From assembly GCA_928212115.1 (NCBI GenBank), contig CAKMRJ010003334.1, positions 2,530,823-2,594,822 of the forward strand: a DNA stretch of 64,000 nt, given 5' to 3'. The notes beneath the pieces are model-generated. The model saw only the letters and a program-made list of their open reading frames with translations, was not told where the DNA came from and did not search any database. Source of the stretch: Lactuca virosa (taxonomy: Eukaryota > Streptophyta > Magnoliopsida > Asterales > Asteraceae). Of this stretch, positions 35,817 through 47,333 are shown piece by piece; within the stretch, counting starts at the first letter, position 1, and the number at the start of each line of letters is the position of its first letter. A program made the position numbers and the translations under genes.

Positions 35817-36568
35817 TGTTGGATTAATGTCTAAGTCCATAACTATATTTGGTATGTACTTGACCCGACCCGGCATGGTCCATTTGGGTTGCACTTCACC
35901 GGCACAATTTATATGGATAGTCTTTTGAGAATAGTATATTTATGATTTATATTAATATATTATAAGTTCTAATATATTAATATAGAATCATATTATTTAA
36001 TTAGTATTGATCAAGAATTAATTTAGAATTAATTAAGTGATCAAAAAGAACTAATTAAATATGGACTCTTATATATATGGAATGGGCCAAGTTCATTTAG
36101 GTTGGGCTAAGCTTTCATTGATGGTCCATGGAGCTTTTAACCCATGGATCCTATGTAAATGAAAGGTCATGGGTATTAGGGTTTACATAGATGTAACCCT
36201 AATCCTCCATAATATATAAAGGGGTCCTTGGCTCACAAAATTGGCACAAGTGTGTGAAAATAAGAGTGGGCCGATTTTAGTGTGCATACATATTCTCTCA
36301 AGTTCTTCCAAGGTGTTTTGGTGCTTTGTGATTCCATTTGAGGCTTCCACACTATTGGGGCTAAGCTCTTAAAGCTTGAAGACATCAAGCTACATCAAAA
36401 GGTATGTCATCTAACTAGAACTTTGTAGTATAGGTGATTCATAATATGCTAGTTAGGATGAAACCTTGGAATAGTTAATATTTGCATGTATAATAGAGAA
36501 AACATAGATCCAAGGTTTATAGGGTTGCATGTACACCATAGGAGTGTTAGAATGCTCAAAACCCAACA
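35817..36568 (+). repeat. 5' LTR of the plus-strand copia-like element
   Basis: 752 bases, tgttggattaatg...aaacccaaca. Its first 80 bases match the minus strand of 10924-11003 (gtctaagtccataact, gacccgacccggcatgg). Confidence 0.88.
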
Positions 36569-36582
36569 GTGGTATCAGAGCC
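36569..36582 (+). other. Primer binding site (initiator Met tRNA)
   Basis: gtggtatcagagcc directly after the LTR. Confidence 0.9.
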
Positions 36583-36986
36583 ATGGGTTGTTTTCTGTTA
36601 TATTGATGCAAAAGTTTTATTTTCAAGTTGAAAAAAAAGGAAAAAAAAAACATGACGTTTGTCAAATTTTAAGATAATTACTTGTTTTGTGAAAAACGAA
36701 TTATTTGTAAAATTTGAATCATTTGTTATATGAGTTGAATTAGGTCAAATTTAGTAAAAGATAAAATGATATGATTATTTTATTAGTTTTAAAAGTTTGA
36801 TCTAAATGTTTTAAGGAGTTACATATTTTGTCATAAAATTTTGGAGCTCAAAAGTTTTTTTTAAAGTTGTGATCTTAAGGGTTTTTGAAACTTCCATAAG
36901 TTATGGATATGAAAGTTTTTTTAAAAAAAAAATTTGATTCAAAGTTTTTATGAAGTTACAAAATTTGGTGTTAATGTTTTAAAGAA

Positions 36987-38143
36987 TTCCATAACTTGTT
37001 CTTAAGTTATGGAACATGGAAAGTTTCATCATAAAACACCATTAATTCCATAAGTTATGGAATACAAATGTTTTCAAGAATTACAAAACTTGCCCTCAAG
37101 TTTTGGAATTTGAGAAAAGTTTTTTATGAAAAAAAGAATTGAATTCTAAAACTCTTAGGTTCATAACTTAAACAATTAATTAAATGGTTTTAATTTTGAG
37201 TTTAATAATTGGAATTATGATGTTTTGTTGAATAGTTCAAATTAACTCTTATGGACTTTATTAATAGTTAATTAAAGCGTTTAATTAAAAGAGTATTATT
37301 AATCCATAAATATATGGTTTGAGTTTAATTAAATTAAAAGTCTAGTTTAATTAATAGATTAAACCACCAAGTATTTTAAATGTCTAAAATACACCTTTAT
37401 ACTATTATAATATTAAAAGTTTAATATATTATATGTATAAGAGCAAGTCGTCTTACCATTAGTAGGCCTCATTCACGAAGCCGGTCTATAAGGGGGGTAT
37501 AAGGTTACTGCCTATAAAATGGCAGTTTAATGGGTGTCCACTCTCACTCACCGCTTCCTTGACCGGTGGAGGGTCGTTAGCCGAACAGGTAGGACAAGGA
37601 CTATAATTCTCCCTTCATTATAAGTATAATGATAAATACTAAGTAACTAAACACTTATAAATTCCCAATCTTAGTTACTTAGGAAAATGTGAATAAGGTG
37701 CTAATCCATGAAATTACACTTTGCACTTTGTTTAAGCTGTTAGTGGAGCGTGTGTGGTTAACCGGCACACTAACCTGGACTTAACAAGGTAGGCAAAGGG
37801 TAACTTAATGTTTATCATAGTATCGTTGGAGCGTGTGTGGTTAACCGGCACATCGATCGAGGGGTAAATATTAAGGGTACCAAGTATATTTGCATGGTTA
37901 CTTCACACCTTGTTTTGTGATCCTCGGCATCCCAGTCACAAAACCTGAAGGGCACACTCGAGATTGAAACATGTCATTGAAAAGTTCAATGAATCTCAAA
38001 AGAATCTAGGAGTTTCAAAACCAATTAAAACCTAATAATACATTTCGTTTATCTTGGTGGAAATTGGTGAATCGTCATTCACCTACCTTCAAATATTTTA
38101 TAGCTTGGATTACGACATCCCTCTTCCAAGTTATAAAATAGTT
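36987..38143 (+). promoter_or_regulatory. Structured leader, plus-strand copy
   Basis: Same series of inverted repeats as 8672-9778: 36987-37014 (11 bp, ttccataactt/aagttatggaa), 37088-37115 (caaaacttg/caagttttg), 37549-37568 (caccg/cggtg), 37739-37774 and 37822-37857 (twin GGTTAACC hairpins), 37912-37944 (gttttgtga/tcacaaaac) and 38094-38143 (tattttata and cttgga with their complements). gag follows at 38227. Confidence 0.65.
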
Positions 38144-38226
38144 TGTTGGGTCCTAGCCTTAATATATCATATTGGGTGTTATATTAAGGACTTAAATCAA
38201 CTTTACGTGAATTTCTCCCATTGTTG

Positions 38227-38860
38227 ATGTCTGGTTTAGACAACAATGATCTTCCCAAACCAAGCTTTCCTAATGAATATGACTTCCCGAGTTTGGCTCA
38301 TGGAAGTCATACTTCTCTTCCTCCACCTCCTCCAATTATTCTCCCTAACCCACAAGTTCAAGGTCACTCAAGCCCTAATGGCAAGCAAGGTCTATGTGTG
38401 ATCACATCTTAGAGATGAAGTCACATATTGACAAGCCGGGAGAGTTGAGTGTCAAAGTCTTGAGAAAGTTGGATGTTCAATCACTTTCTAAGTCACATAG
38501 TGAGTTCCTTTGGGACTACTATGAAACAGACTATGACATGAACCTTAATGATCATATCTATTTGCTTGGTGCTGCTGAATCAGCAATGATTTGGAACGAT
38601 AGTAAAGCAAATTTGATTAGAAGATCAACTTCCCAAAAACTTTATGGACAGTGACAATGGTGACACTGGAAATCCAGAAAAAGCATTCTCTTCCCAATGG
38701 AAAGGGATTGGCCATAGTCAACCCGGTTGACCAAATGGTAAAGAGAAAGGCTAAGTCTGAGATAGTCCCATTACCAAAGGGTCCATATGTTTATTTTGCC
38801 AAAGGAAGGGGCGTTGATTGCAAAGCTGCCAAATTTACCTAAGGATGTTAAAGTCAATAA
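38227..38860 (+). pseudogene. Decayed copia-type gag, plus-strand copy
   Basis: First ATG at 38227 (MSGLDNNDLPKPSF...), with a TSLPPPPPIILP proline run, then after a frame change the core HSEFLWDYYETDYDMNLND and LLGAAESAMIW (38394-38640), then after another frame change LPNGKGLAIV and QMVKRKAK (38651-38842) and the knuckle remnant ending CKAAKFT. It preserves more of the central part than the copy at 7931-8584, so comparison of the two gives the order of parts. Two frameshifts and stops at 38410 and 38652 kill it. Confidence 0.65.
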
Positions 38861-39473
38861 GTTTGACTCTACATCAGGTAGAGCCCATTATCTAACTCTG
38901 TTAAGTTCTATTCTGAGATCCTCATTACATGATGTGACTGGGTCACATGTTGATGTTTTAAGAATCAAAGAATAGAGAGAAATCTTAAAGGAAGTATATG
39001 CTGATTCTGATCGCGAAGGTGGATTTCGATCGCATCAGAATTTTGAGCAGTTGCTTAAGAAGTTATGATATATTGCTAAGGAATAGATAACAACAATTTT
39101 CCATGTGGATTGTAAGGATAAGTTTTTCCGCAAAGTTTTAAAATAAAAGAAAATTGTTTAATTTTATTTATTTGAAGTATCCTTACAATGACATTTGTGG
39201 AAAATTGTTGCTTATATGATTCCACTGACAGCAATATTGGAAAATGGATTTGATTCTTTCATTTGTGGTAGTGTCTAAATTTACCAAATCAGGAAAGTTC
39301 CTCATCACCCAAGTTTCAATTGGACCGAAACTTGGAATCATGCAAGTTGAATAATATGATGAATGAGAACTTTCTAGCATTGGAAAATCAAGACTAATTA
39401 CTTGTTCACATGGATGCGTGAGTCAAGTGAAGGACTAAAGGGATCGAGTACACATTCTTGTGAACTTTCAAAG

Positions 39474-40218
39474 AGAACCCTACAAAATGTATATATCTCG
39501 ACTTTTAAGATCCAAAATCTCTAACTCCAAACACACTATAAAAGTCGATGGTTTTTCAGACATGCATGTCCAATGCATGTCTTAAACTCTTATTAGGTCA
39601 AAATAGGGCAAAAGGCCAAGATTCCATGCATGACCCTCAAAGCTCAAATCTGGACTAGATCCAAAGAGCCAAATGCTCCAAATGGCCTGGGGACTCATAA
39701 AGTTGCAGGCTTTATAAAGTTCAACCACCCAAGGCAACAAGAAAAAGAGAAAAAGGGGAAAAATCCATAGATCTAAACATAAACTCATCAAGATGAAGAC
39801 TTTATACCTCCTTGAGATGCTAGAGGAATGTAAACTCCTGGATCTTCTTTGCCTTGGACTCCCAATGAGGTCTTCCACCACCTTTTCCTTCACAAACACT
39901 AAAAACTCACACTTTTAAGGCTAAAGCTCACAAAATGGCTCTAGGGTTTGCAAGGGACGATTTGGAGAGATGGAGGCTGATGGGAGGGGCTAGAAGGGGG
40001 CTAAGGATCTTTAAAAAGGGCTCAACCCTTAAACTTTAGGATTTCTCCCCAACAGCCACCACCACGTCGTGGCGCAATCACCACGTCGTGGTGGTTCGTT
40101 AAACCCCACGGCTCAAACTCATCGTCGCGTCGTGGTGAGGCTTCACCACGTCGTGGCTTCCAGAGAAGATTACCATACATACTCTAAAATAATACCATAC
40201 TTGGAACCAGGTGTTACA
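39474..40218 (-). repeat. 5' LTR of nested element, segment 3 (outer end)
   Basis: Matches 25438-26226: agaaccct...aaaatgtata, gtcttaaactcttattagg, the CCACGTCGTGG motifs at about 40066, 40080, 40130 and 40147, and the terminal gtgttaca at 40218. Beyond this is unrelated host sequence. The paired target duplication cannot be checked because the other end of the element is lost. Confidence 0.82.
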
Positions 40219-40417
40219 AATTGTGCTCATCAGCAGTCCGTACAACTGTTGATTGTGCATACATGCAAATTTCGAAAATAAATAAAAAAATTGTCAAATG
40301 TTTTTTTTAGCATAGATATGACTTAGACGCACAATTTGAAGAAGATTGATATTTTTGGTGTTAAAAAATGATGAGTTCGCAAGTTCTCACAAATCTTTTG
40401 GTTCGCAAAATAACTCA

Positions 40418-40472
<55 letters not shown>

Positions 40473-40860
40473 ATATATTATATGTAACTATTTAAATATT
40501 TATATCTAGTGATACTATTTATTAAAATATTATGAATTTAAATATCAAGGTTTTTAGAAAAATGAGATGGATTTTAGGTCGTCCGTTATACCCATCACAT
40601 ACCACATATGTGGTGGGTGCCACATCAACACCACATTCCCCTACCACTAACACACCACTCCACATCATTATTTTTATTTTTTTTAATTCAAAAATACAAT
40701 AAAATTACATTTTTTATAATTAAAAAACATTCATTTTTTTAAACTAGTTTTTCATTAATTATAAAAATAAAATTACAACTTCAAACTACATTACTTAGTT
40801 AATCTAGAAAAAAACATTACATTAATTAAAAAAAACAAACAAACATACATATAAAAAAAA
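40219..40860. other. Host intergenic sequence, AT-rich
   Basis: No gene seen. Contains a (TA) run at 40421-40466 and short direct words cacatc/caccac at about 40590-40665. Might include the left end of the PIF/Harbinger element, but I could not find matching terminal inverted repeats. Confidence 0.5.
40421..40466. repeat. (TA)n microsatellite
   Basis: 46 bases of uninterrupted at repeats. Confidence 0.97.
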
Positions 40861-42130
40861 CTAATCGTCGTTCATGTTACGTTGGTATAAATGTTTCGCG
40901 ACATCTTCTCGAAGATTGAAACACGTTTTACAGTTATGAATTTCAACAACTCGCTCTAAAAACGCATTCGTTCCGGGTACGAACTCCTCAATTGGAATGA
41001 CAACGTCGTTCGGATCATACGTGCAAATCGCTCGACCTTCATCTTCAATAATCATATTATGCATTATAATACATGCTATGATCATTCGTTTAATTCTTTC
41101 TTTATCCCAGAGTCGTGTAACATATTTCACTACATGCCATGTCTGCTTAAGGACTCCAAATGCCCTCTCGATATCCTTTCTCGCCGATTCCTGTTTTTTT
41201 GTAAACAACTTTGCATTTTCACTTCGAGGAACCGAGTATGCCTTCATCAATGTAGAATAATCCGGGTATATCCCATCACCAAGGTAGTAACCGTATTTGT
41301 ACGTGTGCCCGTTCACCGTGAACGTCATATCAGATGCTTTGCCGGTCCAAATATCGTTGAAAAGTGGAGATTGGCCAAGAACATTAATGTCGTTGTTAGA
41401 CCCCGCTACTCCAAAAAAGGCATGCCATATCCACAAATCTTGAGATGCAACAACTTCTAGGATGATAGTTGGTTCACCTATATCTCTTCGAGTGAACTGA
41501 CCACGCCATGCATTTGTACATTTTTCCCAAGCCACATGCGTACAATCTAGACTGCCAAGCATACCCGGAAATCCATGCCTCTCTTCATGAGCCGCATATA
41601 ATCTCTCAATATCACGTTGAGTATGTTTGCACAAATATTGTTCGTGAAAAACCTCATAGACACATGCAGAAAACCAATCTACACATTCAACTGCGGTCCT
41701 CTCGGATACTTTCAAGTATTCGTCAGATGCATCAAATGCTATACCGTATCCCAAATACTTAAGAGCAACAACACATTTTTGTATACTACTAAAACTCATT
41801 CTTCCTCTAGCGTCGGTTTTTTTTTTTGAAAAAATCATAACGAGATTCTAAAGCATTACTAATACGTAAAAATATAGCCTTATTTAGACGGAAACGACGT
41901 TCGAACGAGTCGTCATTATAAAGACAATTATCGGCAAAGTAATTACGTACCAATAAGTCGTGTGCGGCTTGACGATCACGATTGACGACCGCCCTTGTAC
42001 GAGCAGCATTCGAACTTTCTTCGTCGTGAATGTGTTGCACAACGTTGAAGAATGTCTCGACAAATTCTACGTCGTCATCCGAGTCAAAAGTTTTTAAAAA
42101 TTCCATATGTTTTGTGGAATCCATGTGCAT
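40861..42130 (-). pseudogene. PIF/Harbinger-type transposase, one frameshift
   Basis: Two overlapping minus-strand frames, 41807-42130 (N-terminal, 107 codons) and 40861-41838 (325 codons), form one transposase of about 420 residues. The N part has RFRLNKAIFLRI and NALESRYDFF, the second continues with FSSIQKCVVALKYLGYG. DDE-type landmarks: Asp in GSLDCTHV (about 41545), Asp in YYLGDGIYPDY (about 41275), and Glu in DIERAFGVLK (about 41165). The end RVVEIHNCKTCFNLREDVAKHLYQ is intact. The family cuts and pastes DNA at TTA/TAA targets. The shift lies at an 11-base T run (41817-41827, an A run in the sense strand), so polymerase slippage or sequencing error is possible. No partner Myb-like ORF is seen. 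Apart from this shift the frame is open, so the insertion may be fairly young. Confidence 0.85.
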
Positions 42131-42868
42131 GTGTTTTGTGGTTTTAGAGAATGAAGGTTAGAATGAAGGTGTGTTTTGGTGAAAATAGAAGGTTTATTTA
42201 TTTGTATATTGAATTGAGTTTGAAAAAAAAGGCCAAATGACCGTTCAACGGTCAACAAATCAATTAACCAAACGTCGAATCCGTTTACACTCGTCGTCGG
42301 GAACACGAAGAACAACGACCACGCCCGACCACGGAATGTCGGGGTGGTGTGCAGGAAATTTTCTCGTGGCCACCTGGACCACGACCCGTTTCATGGTATG
42401 TATACCACACAGTCTTATTGAACATTTTAGATAGATGATGACAACTTAGTTTGTTTATTATATAAATTATAAAAAATGTTAAACATTTTCGATATGAATT
42501 AATTAAAGGGGTTTTCTATAACTACCCCCTCATTTTTCTAATTATATCACTGATTTGATTTTTTATTTTTTATTTTTTGTTTTTTTTTTCTATTTTGTCT
42601 TTTTGTTGTTTTTAATTTATTTTTAATTTATATTATTATTATTATTATAATGTTAATATTATTATTATTATTATTATTATAAATTTCGAACAAAATTTTA
42701 TAATTCAGACGGCATTATAAATTCGGAGGACGTTATAAAATTCGAACGGATATATAAAATCGGTTTTTTATTATTTATTATTTTATATTTTAATATTATT
42801 ATTATTATTATAAATTTCGAACAGCATTTTATAAGTCGGACGACTATATAAAATCGGTTTTTAATTCT

Positions 42869-42901
<33 letters not shown>

Positions 42902-43266
42902 AAGTTTAATTATGTCAAATCAAGTGTTAAAAAAGGAAACAAAAAAAAAACAAAACAATAATGTTAAATCAAATTTAAAATAGTTAATTAGATTGAGTTT
43001 AGCGCGATAAATTTGGTTAAATGATACTTATAGCACAACCCTTAATTAAATTCAAAGTTAGTATAACGATAAAAAAAACAAATTAAGTCGTCATATGAGA
43101 TGAGATGCTGAGAATTGAAAGATTTTCGAAATTGAGATTATACAACATGGATAAAAAAAAGGCTAAAAAAACATCCCTATCCATTAATTTTAAGTGAGTT
43201 GTGCAGGACAGGAGGGACAATCTTGTAATTCACTCAAAAGAATGAGATGAGCCTCCTCGAGATGAG
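42131..43266. other. AT-rich intergenic spacer between transposase and kinase gene
   Basis: No gene. (TTA)n tracts at about 42637-42680 and 42793-42815, a (TA) run at about 42877-42901. A block of about 130 bases, from the ATT tract through aaatttcgaac to tatataaaatcggttttt, occurs twice (about 42660-42770 and 42795-42865), as an imperfect local duplication. Confidence 0.7.
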
Positions 43267-43537
43267 ACTATATTTGACTGAGTGAGGAGTATTATACATA
43301 CAGCGTAGGGTTTACAGCCTGTCTCTCTCACTCTCTCTCCCCCCTTGTTCAACTGCTGCAGCTGCTGCTTTCCGGTGAGCAAACGATGATGATGAAAGCA
43401 GAGTAAAAGTCTTCTTCCACCCAAGCCGCATGACGTCCAACAACACCTGTTTTTGAAGATTCACATATCCCATTCCAATTCACATCTACCATTATTACAA
43501 TTTTGGGTTTGCATTTTCAAATTATTCGTGTGAAAAT
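43267..43537 (+). promoter_or_regulatory. Core promoter and 5' untranslated region of the receptor kinase gene
   Basis: TATA-like words ctatatttg (43267) and attatacata (43291) precede a CT-rich stretch, tctctctcactctctctcc (about 43321), common in plant leaders. Two short upstream frames start in the probable leader: 43386-43406 (three consecutive ATGs, 6 codons) and 43430-43456 (8 codons). Both end well before the main ATG at 43538, so they could lower translation of the kinase. The transcript start is not visible in sequence, so inclusion of both in the mRNA is inference. Confidence 0.5.
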
Positions 43538-46252
43538 ATGGGGATTCACTCCGCAACCGCAATAATGTTGCTCCTTCTCTTCCACATTTTGGTCTTTCTG
43601 CCCGCCGGAATTATGACAGATCTGGCTTCCGACCGAGCTGCTCTCCTTTCTCTCCGCTCCGCCGTCGGCGGCCGTACCCTCTTCTGGACAACCACCCAAC
43701 AAACCCCATGTAATTGGCCCGGCGTACAATGTGATAACACCACTAACCGCGTCACCGCCCTCCACCTCCCTGGTGTCTCACTCTCCGGCCGAATCCCGCT
43801 CGGCATTTTCGGAAACTTAACTAAACTTAAAACCCTCAGTCTCCGCTTTAATGCGCTCTCCGGCCCCCTCCCCTCCGATCTCTCTTCCTGTCTCGATTTA
43901 CGCAACCTCTATCTCCAGGGTAATCACTTTTCCGGCCTCTTCCCGGAGAACCTTTTTAGTAGTTTACGCGACCTTGTCAGGTTAAACCTTGCTGGAAACA
44001 ATTTCTCCGGTGAGATTTCAAGTGGTTTCAACAATTTCACGCGGTTGAGAACGCTATATCTCGAGAACAACCAGTTTTCCGGTTCTTTACCGGACCTCAA
44101 TATCCCCAATTTGGAACAGTTTAATGTCTCATTCAACAACCTCAATGGCTCTGTTCCTAAAACTCTCCAATCAAAACCCAAGGAATCGTTTATCGGAAAT
44201 TCCTTCTGTGGTTCTCCCCTCGACGAAATTTGCCCTACCAAGGAAAATGTTCCTCCGGCGGTTTCTGTAGATCTGGACAGAAACAGGAAGAAGAAGAACG
44301 GCTTGTCCGGAGGCGCGATTGCCGGTATAGTAATTGGATCTGTACTGGGACTCGTCGTTCTCCTCCTCCTACTGTTTATCCTTTGTCGAAAGAGAACCAC
44401 TAAGAAAACAAGCTCAATCGACATTGGTGCTTCCAAGTTAACAGATGCAGAGGTTTTAGGGGAGAAACCATTGACAGGTTCCGGAACCGGTAGCAATGGA
44501 TTCTCCGTTGCTGCAGCAGCTGCGGCGGCAATGACTACATCTTCTACGGCGGGTGTAAACACCGGTGGAGGCGCAGATGGCAGTGGTAATAAGAAGCTGG
44601 TGTTCTTCAGGAACTCCTCTACCATATTCGATTTGGAGGATTTGCTACGAGCTTCTGCGGAGGTGCTTGGTAAAGGGACGTTTGGGACGGCGTACAAGGC
44701 GGTGTTGGAGGCAGGAATGATGGTAGCAGTGAAGAGACTGAAGGATGTTACAGTATCAGAGCCAGAATTCAGGGAAAAGATTGAATTCGTTGGTGCAATG
44801 AATCATGAGAATTTGGTTCCACTCAGAGCTTACTATTACAGCAAAGAAGAAAAGCTTCTCGTCTATGATTACATGCCGATGGGAAGCCTTTCTGCACTTC
44901 TCCATGGTTTGCTTTTTTCTCCTTCATCCTTTATCCTTGGGTTCATACCATTTGTAACCAACCATTAATACTCTGAAGATGACAAAATTGATGTCCAAAA
45001 CTAAAAGTAACCAGAGTCGGGACTTGTTAACTTGTGTCAATATTGGTGACCATAATGCTTTTTTTCTTACATCCTTTTCATCAATTTTGAAAGTATAATG
45101 GTATGGTAGCGTGATTAGACTCTATAATACAATGGTTAGAGATGCTATTAACTCATATTTCTGATCATTGCTAGCTTGTTCATAGGATTGAGTTAGATTT
45201 TCATTTCGACAATTTAAGTTGCATTCTCTTCCATGGAAAAAGTCAAATCTATTTGTGAAAATCACATAAGAGCCATGGAAATTTACTAATAACTGAACTT
45301 GTCAAAACTCCGATCACAAACTCTATACTTTGCAAGAACTGGTGATTTTGGACAAAATATGTTTGTTTTTTTTTTTTTTTTTTTTCACATGTGTAAAATC
45401 TGTCGAAAATCATTTATATCTGTTGCAAACTACAATGTCCTTTTTGTATTTTCATAGGCTGTAGGCAGGCACAAAGGTCAAATTTGCAAGGAAAAGCCAA
45501 ACACAAAGTACCAAAAGTCGTCCATGAGATGTTTTAGTTGTTATCTAGTAGTTTGTAGTTGGAAAAAGTTGTAATTAATTTGATTAGCATTTAAAAAAGT
45601 GTGAGATGTTTTGTTTGTGGTTTCAGGAAACAAAGGAGGTGGAAGGACACCATTGAACTGGGAAATCCGGTCAGGCATTGCTCTGGGGGCTGCCCGGGGC
45701 ATCGAGTATTTACACAGTCACGGGCAGGACATCTCCCATGGGAACATCAAATCATCAAACGTGATCCTGACCAAATCATTGGAGGCCCGGATATCGGATT
45801 TTGGTCTAGCCAATCTAGTGGGGGGCCTGCCTTCAACCCCTAACCGTGTGGCTGGCTATCGTGCACCGGAGGTGACGGACCCACGCAGAGTCTCCCAAAA
45901 AGCGGATGTCTACAGTTTCGGGGTGCTGCTGTTGGAGCTTCTAACCGGAAAGGCTCCGACCCATGCACTTTTAAACGAAGAAGGAGTTGACCTCCCGAGA
46001 TGGGTCCAGTCCACGGTCAAAGAAGAGTGGACCTCCGAGGTGTTTGACCTTGAGCTGCTCAGGTACCAGAACGTGGAGGAGGACATGGTGCAGCTGTTGC
46101 AGGTGGCCATCGATTGTGCCGCCCAGTACCCGGACAACCGCCCAACCATGGCGGAGGTCACCTCCCGGATCCAGGAGGTGCGGCGGGCAAGCCTCATCAG
46201 AGGAGGGGAGGTTCAGGGTGTGGATCCGGATCGGGTCCATGAGTCTGATTGA
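43538..46252 (+). CDS. LRR receptor-like kinase, RLK902/RKL1 type (LRR-III), probable pseudokinase
   Basis: Two exons, 43538-44906 and 45627-46252, give 664 residues, close to the 650 or so usual for the group. Order: signal peptide (about 1-28); LRR N-terminal cap with CNWPGVQC; about five leucine-rich repeats (LSLRFNALSG, LYLQGNHFSG, LNLAGNNFSG, LYLENNQFSG, FNVSFNNLNG); basic juxtamembrane KKK; transmembrane helix (about 260-284); Ala-rich and Gly-rich linker with AAAAAAA (about 329-335); kinase domain. Gly loop G378-G380-G383 and Lys399 (VAVK) are kept, DFG is at 514-516 and APE at 536-538, but the catalytic loop has HGN (494-496) instead of HRD, so the catalytic Asp is missing. Such proteins sit in the plasma membrane and are thought to signal through partners; members are linked to defence and stress responses. 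The frame is intact, and codons are GC-richer than surrounding DNA. Confidence 0.95.
44907..45626 (+). other. Intron of the receptor kinase gene (720 bases)
   Basis: Donor catg|gtttgc and acceptor tttcag|gaaac split a Gly codon after LLH, phase 1, giving LLHGNKGGGRTPLNW across the junction. This is the known intron position for LRR-III kinases. It contains a long T run (about 45364-45386). If it is retained, the protein ends at 44968, 20 codons after the junction. Confidence 0.93.
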
Positions 46253-46480
46253 GTTGAGTTTAGTTGAAAGACAGGGAGTGTGGTTGAATTAATGAGTTGG
46301 TTGGGGATTTGGGATGAGTGGTGGTGTTGTAATTATGATTGCTTTAGCTTTTTGCTTTTTTTCTTTTATTTTCTTTGAGAAGGAACTTTCATGTGTTTGA
46401 AGATAATGATGTTTTACCTGCCTTTTCAGTTTTCGCCAATGCAATTACAGCACCACTTTCTTTTCCTTATTAAATTTTAT
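46253..46480 (+). other. Probable 3' untranslated region of the kinase gene
   Basis: T-rich stretch after the stop codon with tgtaattatg and ttattttctttg words. There is no unique AATAAA; the end is a guess. Confidence 0.4.
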
Positions 46481-47130
46481 GCACCGCAATAGTCGCTGGC
46501 TCAATAATACTATTATATATATATATATTTTTTTTAGTACCAAGATTGATTTGGTATAAACTATCGATGGTACTATAAATCACGTTGTCATCTCTTGGGT
46601 TTCAAATTGAATGTCATTTTTGTGTATGCATGTTAAGTATTTGAAACAATACATGTAATTTACTTGGGATACAACACAAATACACCAATATTTATATTGA
46701 TAAAAAGATGTAAGGGATTATTGAGGTGGTGTAGCAGATGAATCATAATATCTACAAGCGTTTACTTATTGTGTGTTGTTTGCTTGGCCTTTCAGGTGAG
46801 CACAGGACCAAGTATTGTCTTTCAAACGGGAACTGCCGGTTTAGTAACCACAACCAATGTCATTTAGTTTTAGTTCCAGTTCCTGAAATATGGAACTTAT
46901 GAGACCGTTGGTTCTAGTTTTCAGGTTTTTTTAACGATGGAATATTACATTTAGACGATAGTTTAATTTGAGTTTTGTAATTAACTAAACCGATTTGAAC
47001 TCAACACTCATATTATGTTTGTGAAACAATTTAATAAACAATGACAGCTTTCCTTAGTTTATTTATACCAAATAGTAAAACATAATGGGAGGACCAGATC
47101 ATTCAACATGTAATATCATGGGGGATCCCA
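46481..47130. other. Intergenic sequence, nothing recognised
   Basis: A short (TA) run lies at about 46514-46530. Beyond that I see no open frame of note and no repeat structure. Confidence 0.5.
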
Positions 47131-47333
47131 CCTAGAGATGGCAAAAAAACTCGTACCCTATGGGTACCCGAAACCCGAACCCGAATTGACCGGTTAAATC
47201 CCCAAATTGATCGGGGATGGATACGGGTACGGGTATTACCCGAATGCAAAAAACGGGGATGGGGATGGGGACGGGGATGGTTCTACCTATCGGGTACCCA
47301 CACCCGTACCCGAAACCGTACCCGATGGGTACC

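Larger units (their letters stand above)
35817..39473 (+). mobile_element. Copia-like element, 3' part deleted
   Basis: Sister of the element at 3328-11003 but on the plus strand. 5' LTR, primer site, hairpin-rich leader and gag relic are in order, then 0.6 kb of the shared non-coding interior, ending near 39470 without a polypurine tract or 3' LTR. It lies in the 5' LTR of the nested gypsy element. On the right the host LTR resumes at a point corresponding to 25438, about 690 bases further on than the left junction (24752), so a deletion removed the 3' part of this element together with the adjoining LTR. Confidence 0.85.
24492..40218 (-). mobile_element. Nested minus-strand Ty3/gypsy retrotransposon
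   Basis: Runs right to left: 5' LTR (33344-40218, split by insertions), primer site (33329-33342), leader, gag, pol (to 28941, continuing 26227-26475), polypurine tract and 3' LTR (24492-26226). Three later insertions lie within it: solo LTR 26476-28935 in pol, solo LTR 33617-35656 and a copia-like element 35817-39473 in the 5' LTR. When these are removed the parts of the 5' LTR align with the 3' LTR, which verifies the reconstruction. The outer end of the 3' LTR, about 150 bases, has been lost at the junction with the plus-strand gypsy element. Confidence 0.85.

Noticed and set aside
36987..37014. Inverted repeats read as intrinsic terminators
   Set aside because: Eukaryotic context; the stems are in the leader of a retrotransposon and conserved there, so termination is not the likely role.
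40561..42430. Terminal inverted repeats of the PIF/Harbinger element
   Set aside because: Several candidate words near 40570-40620 and 42330-42410 pair only weakly; no pair with flanking TTA/TAA was convincing.
43924..44697. 257-codon frame on the minus strand within the kinase gene
   Set aside because: Antisense shadow of the first kinase exon, where GC-rich codons suppress stops on the other strand.
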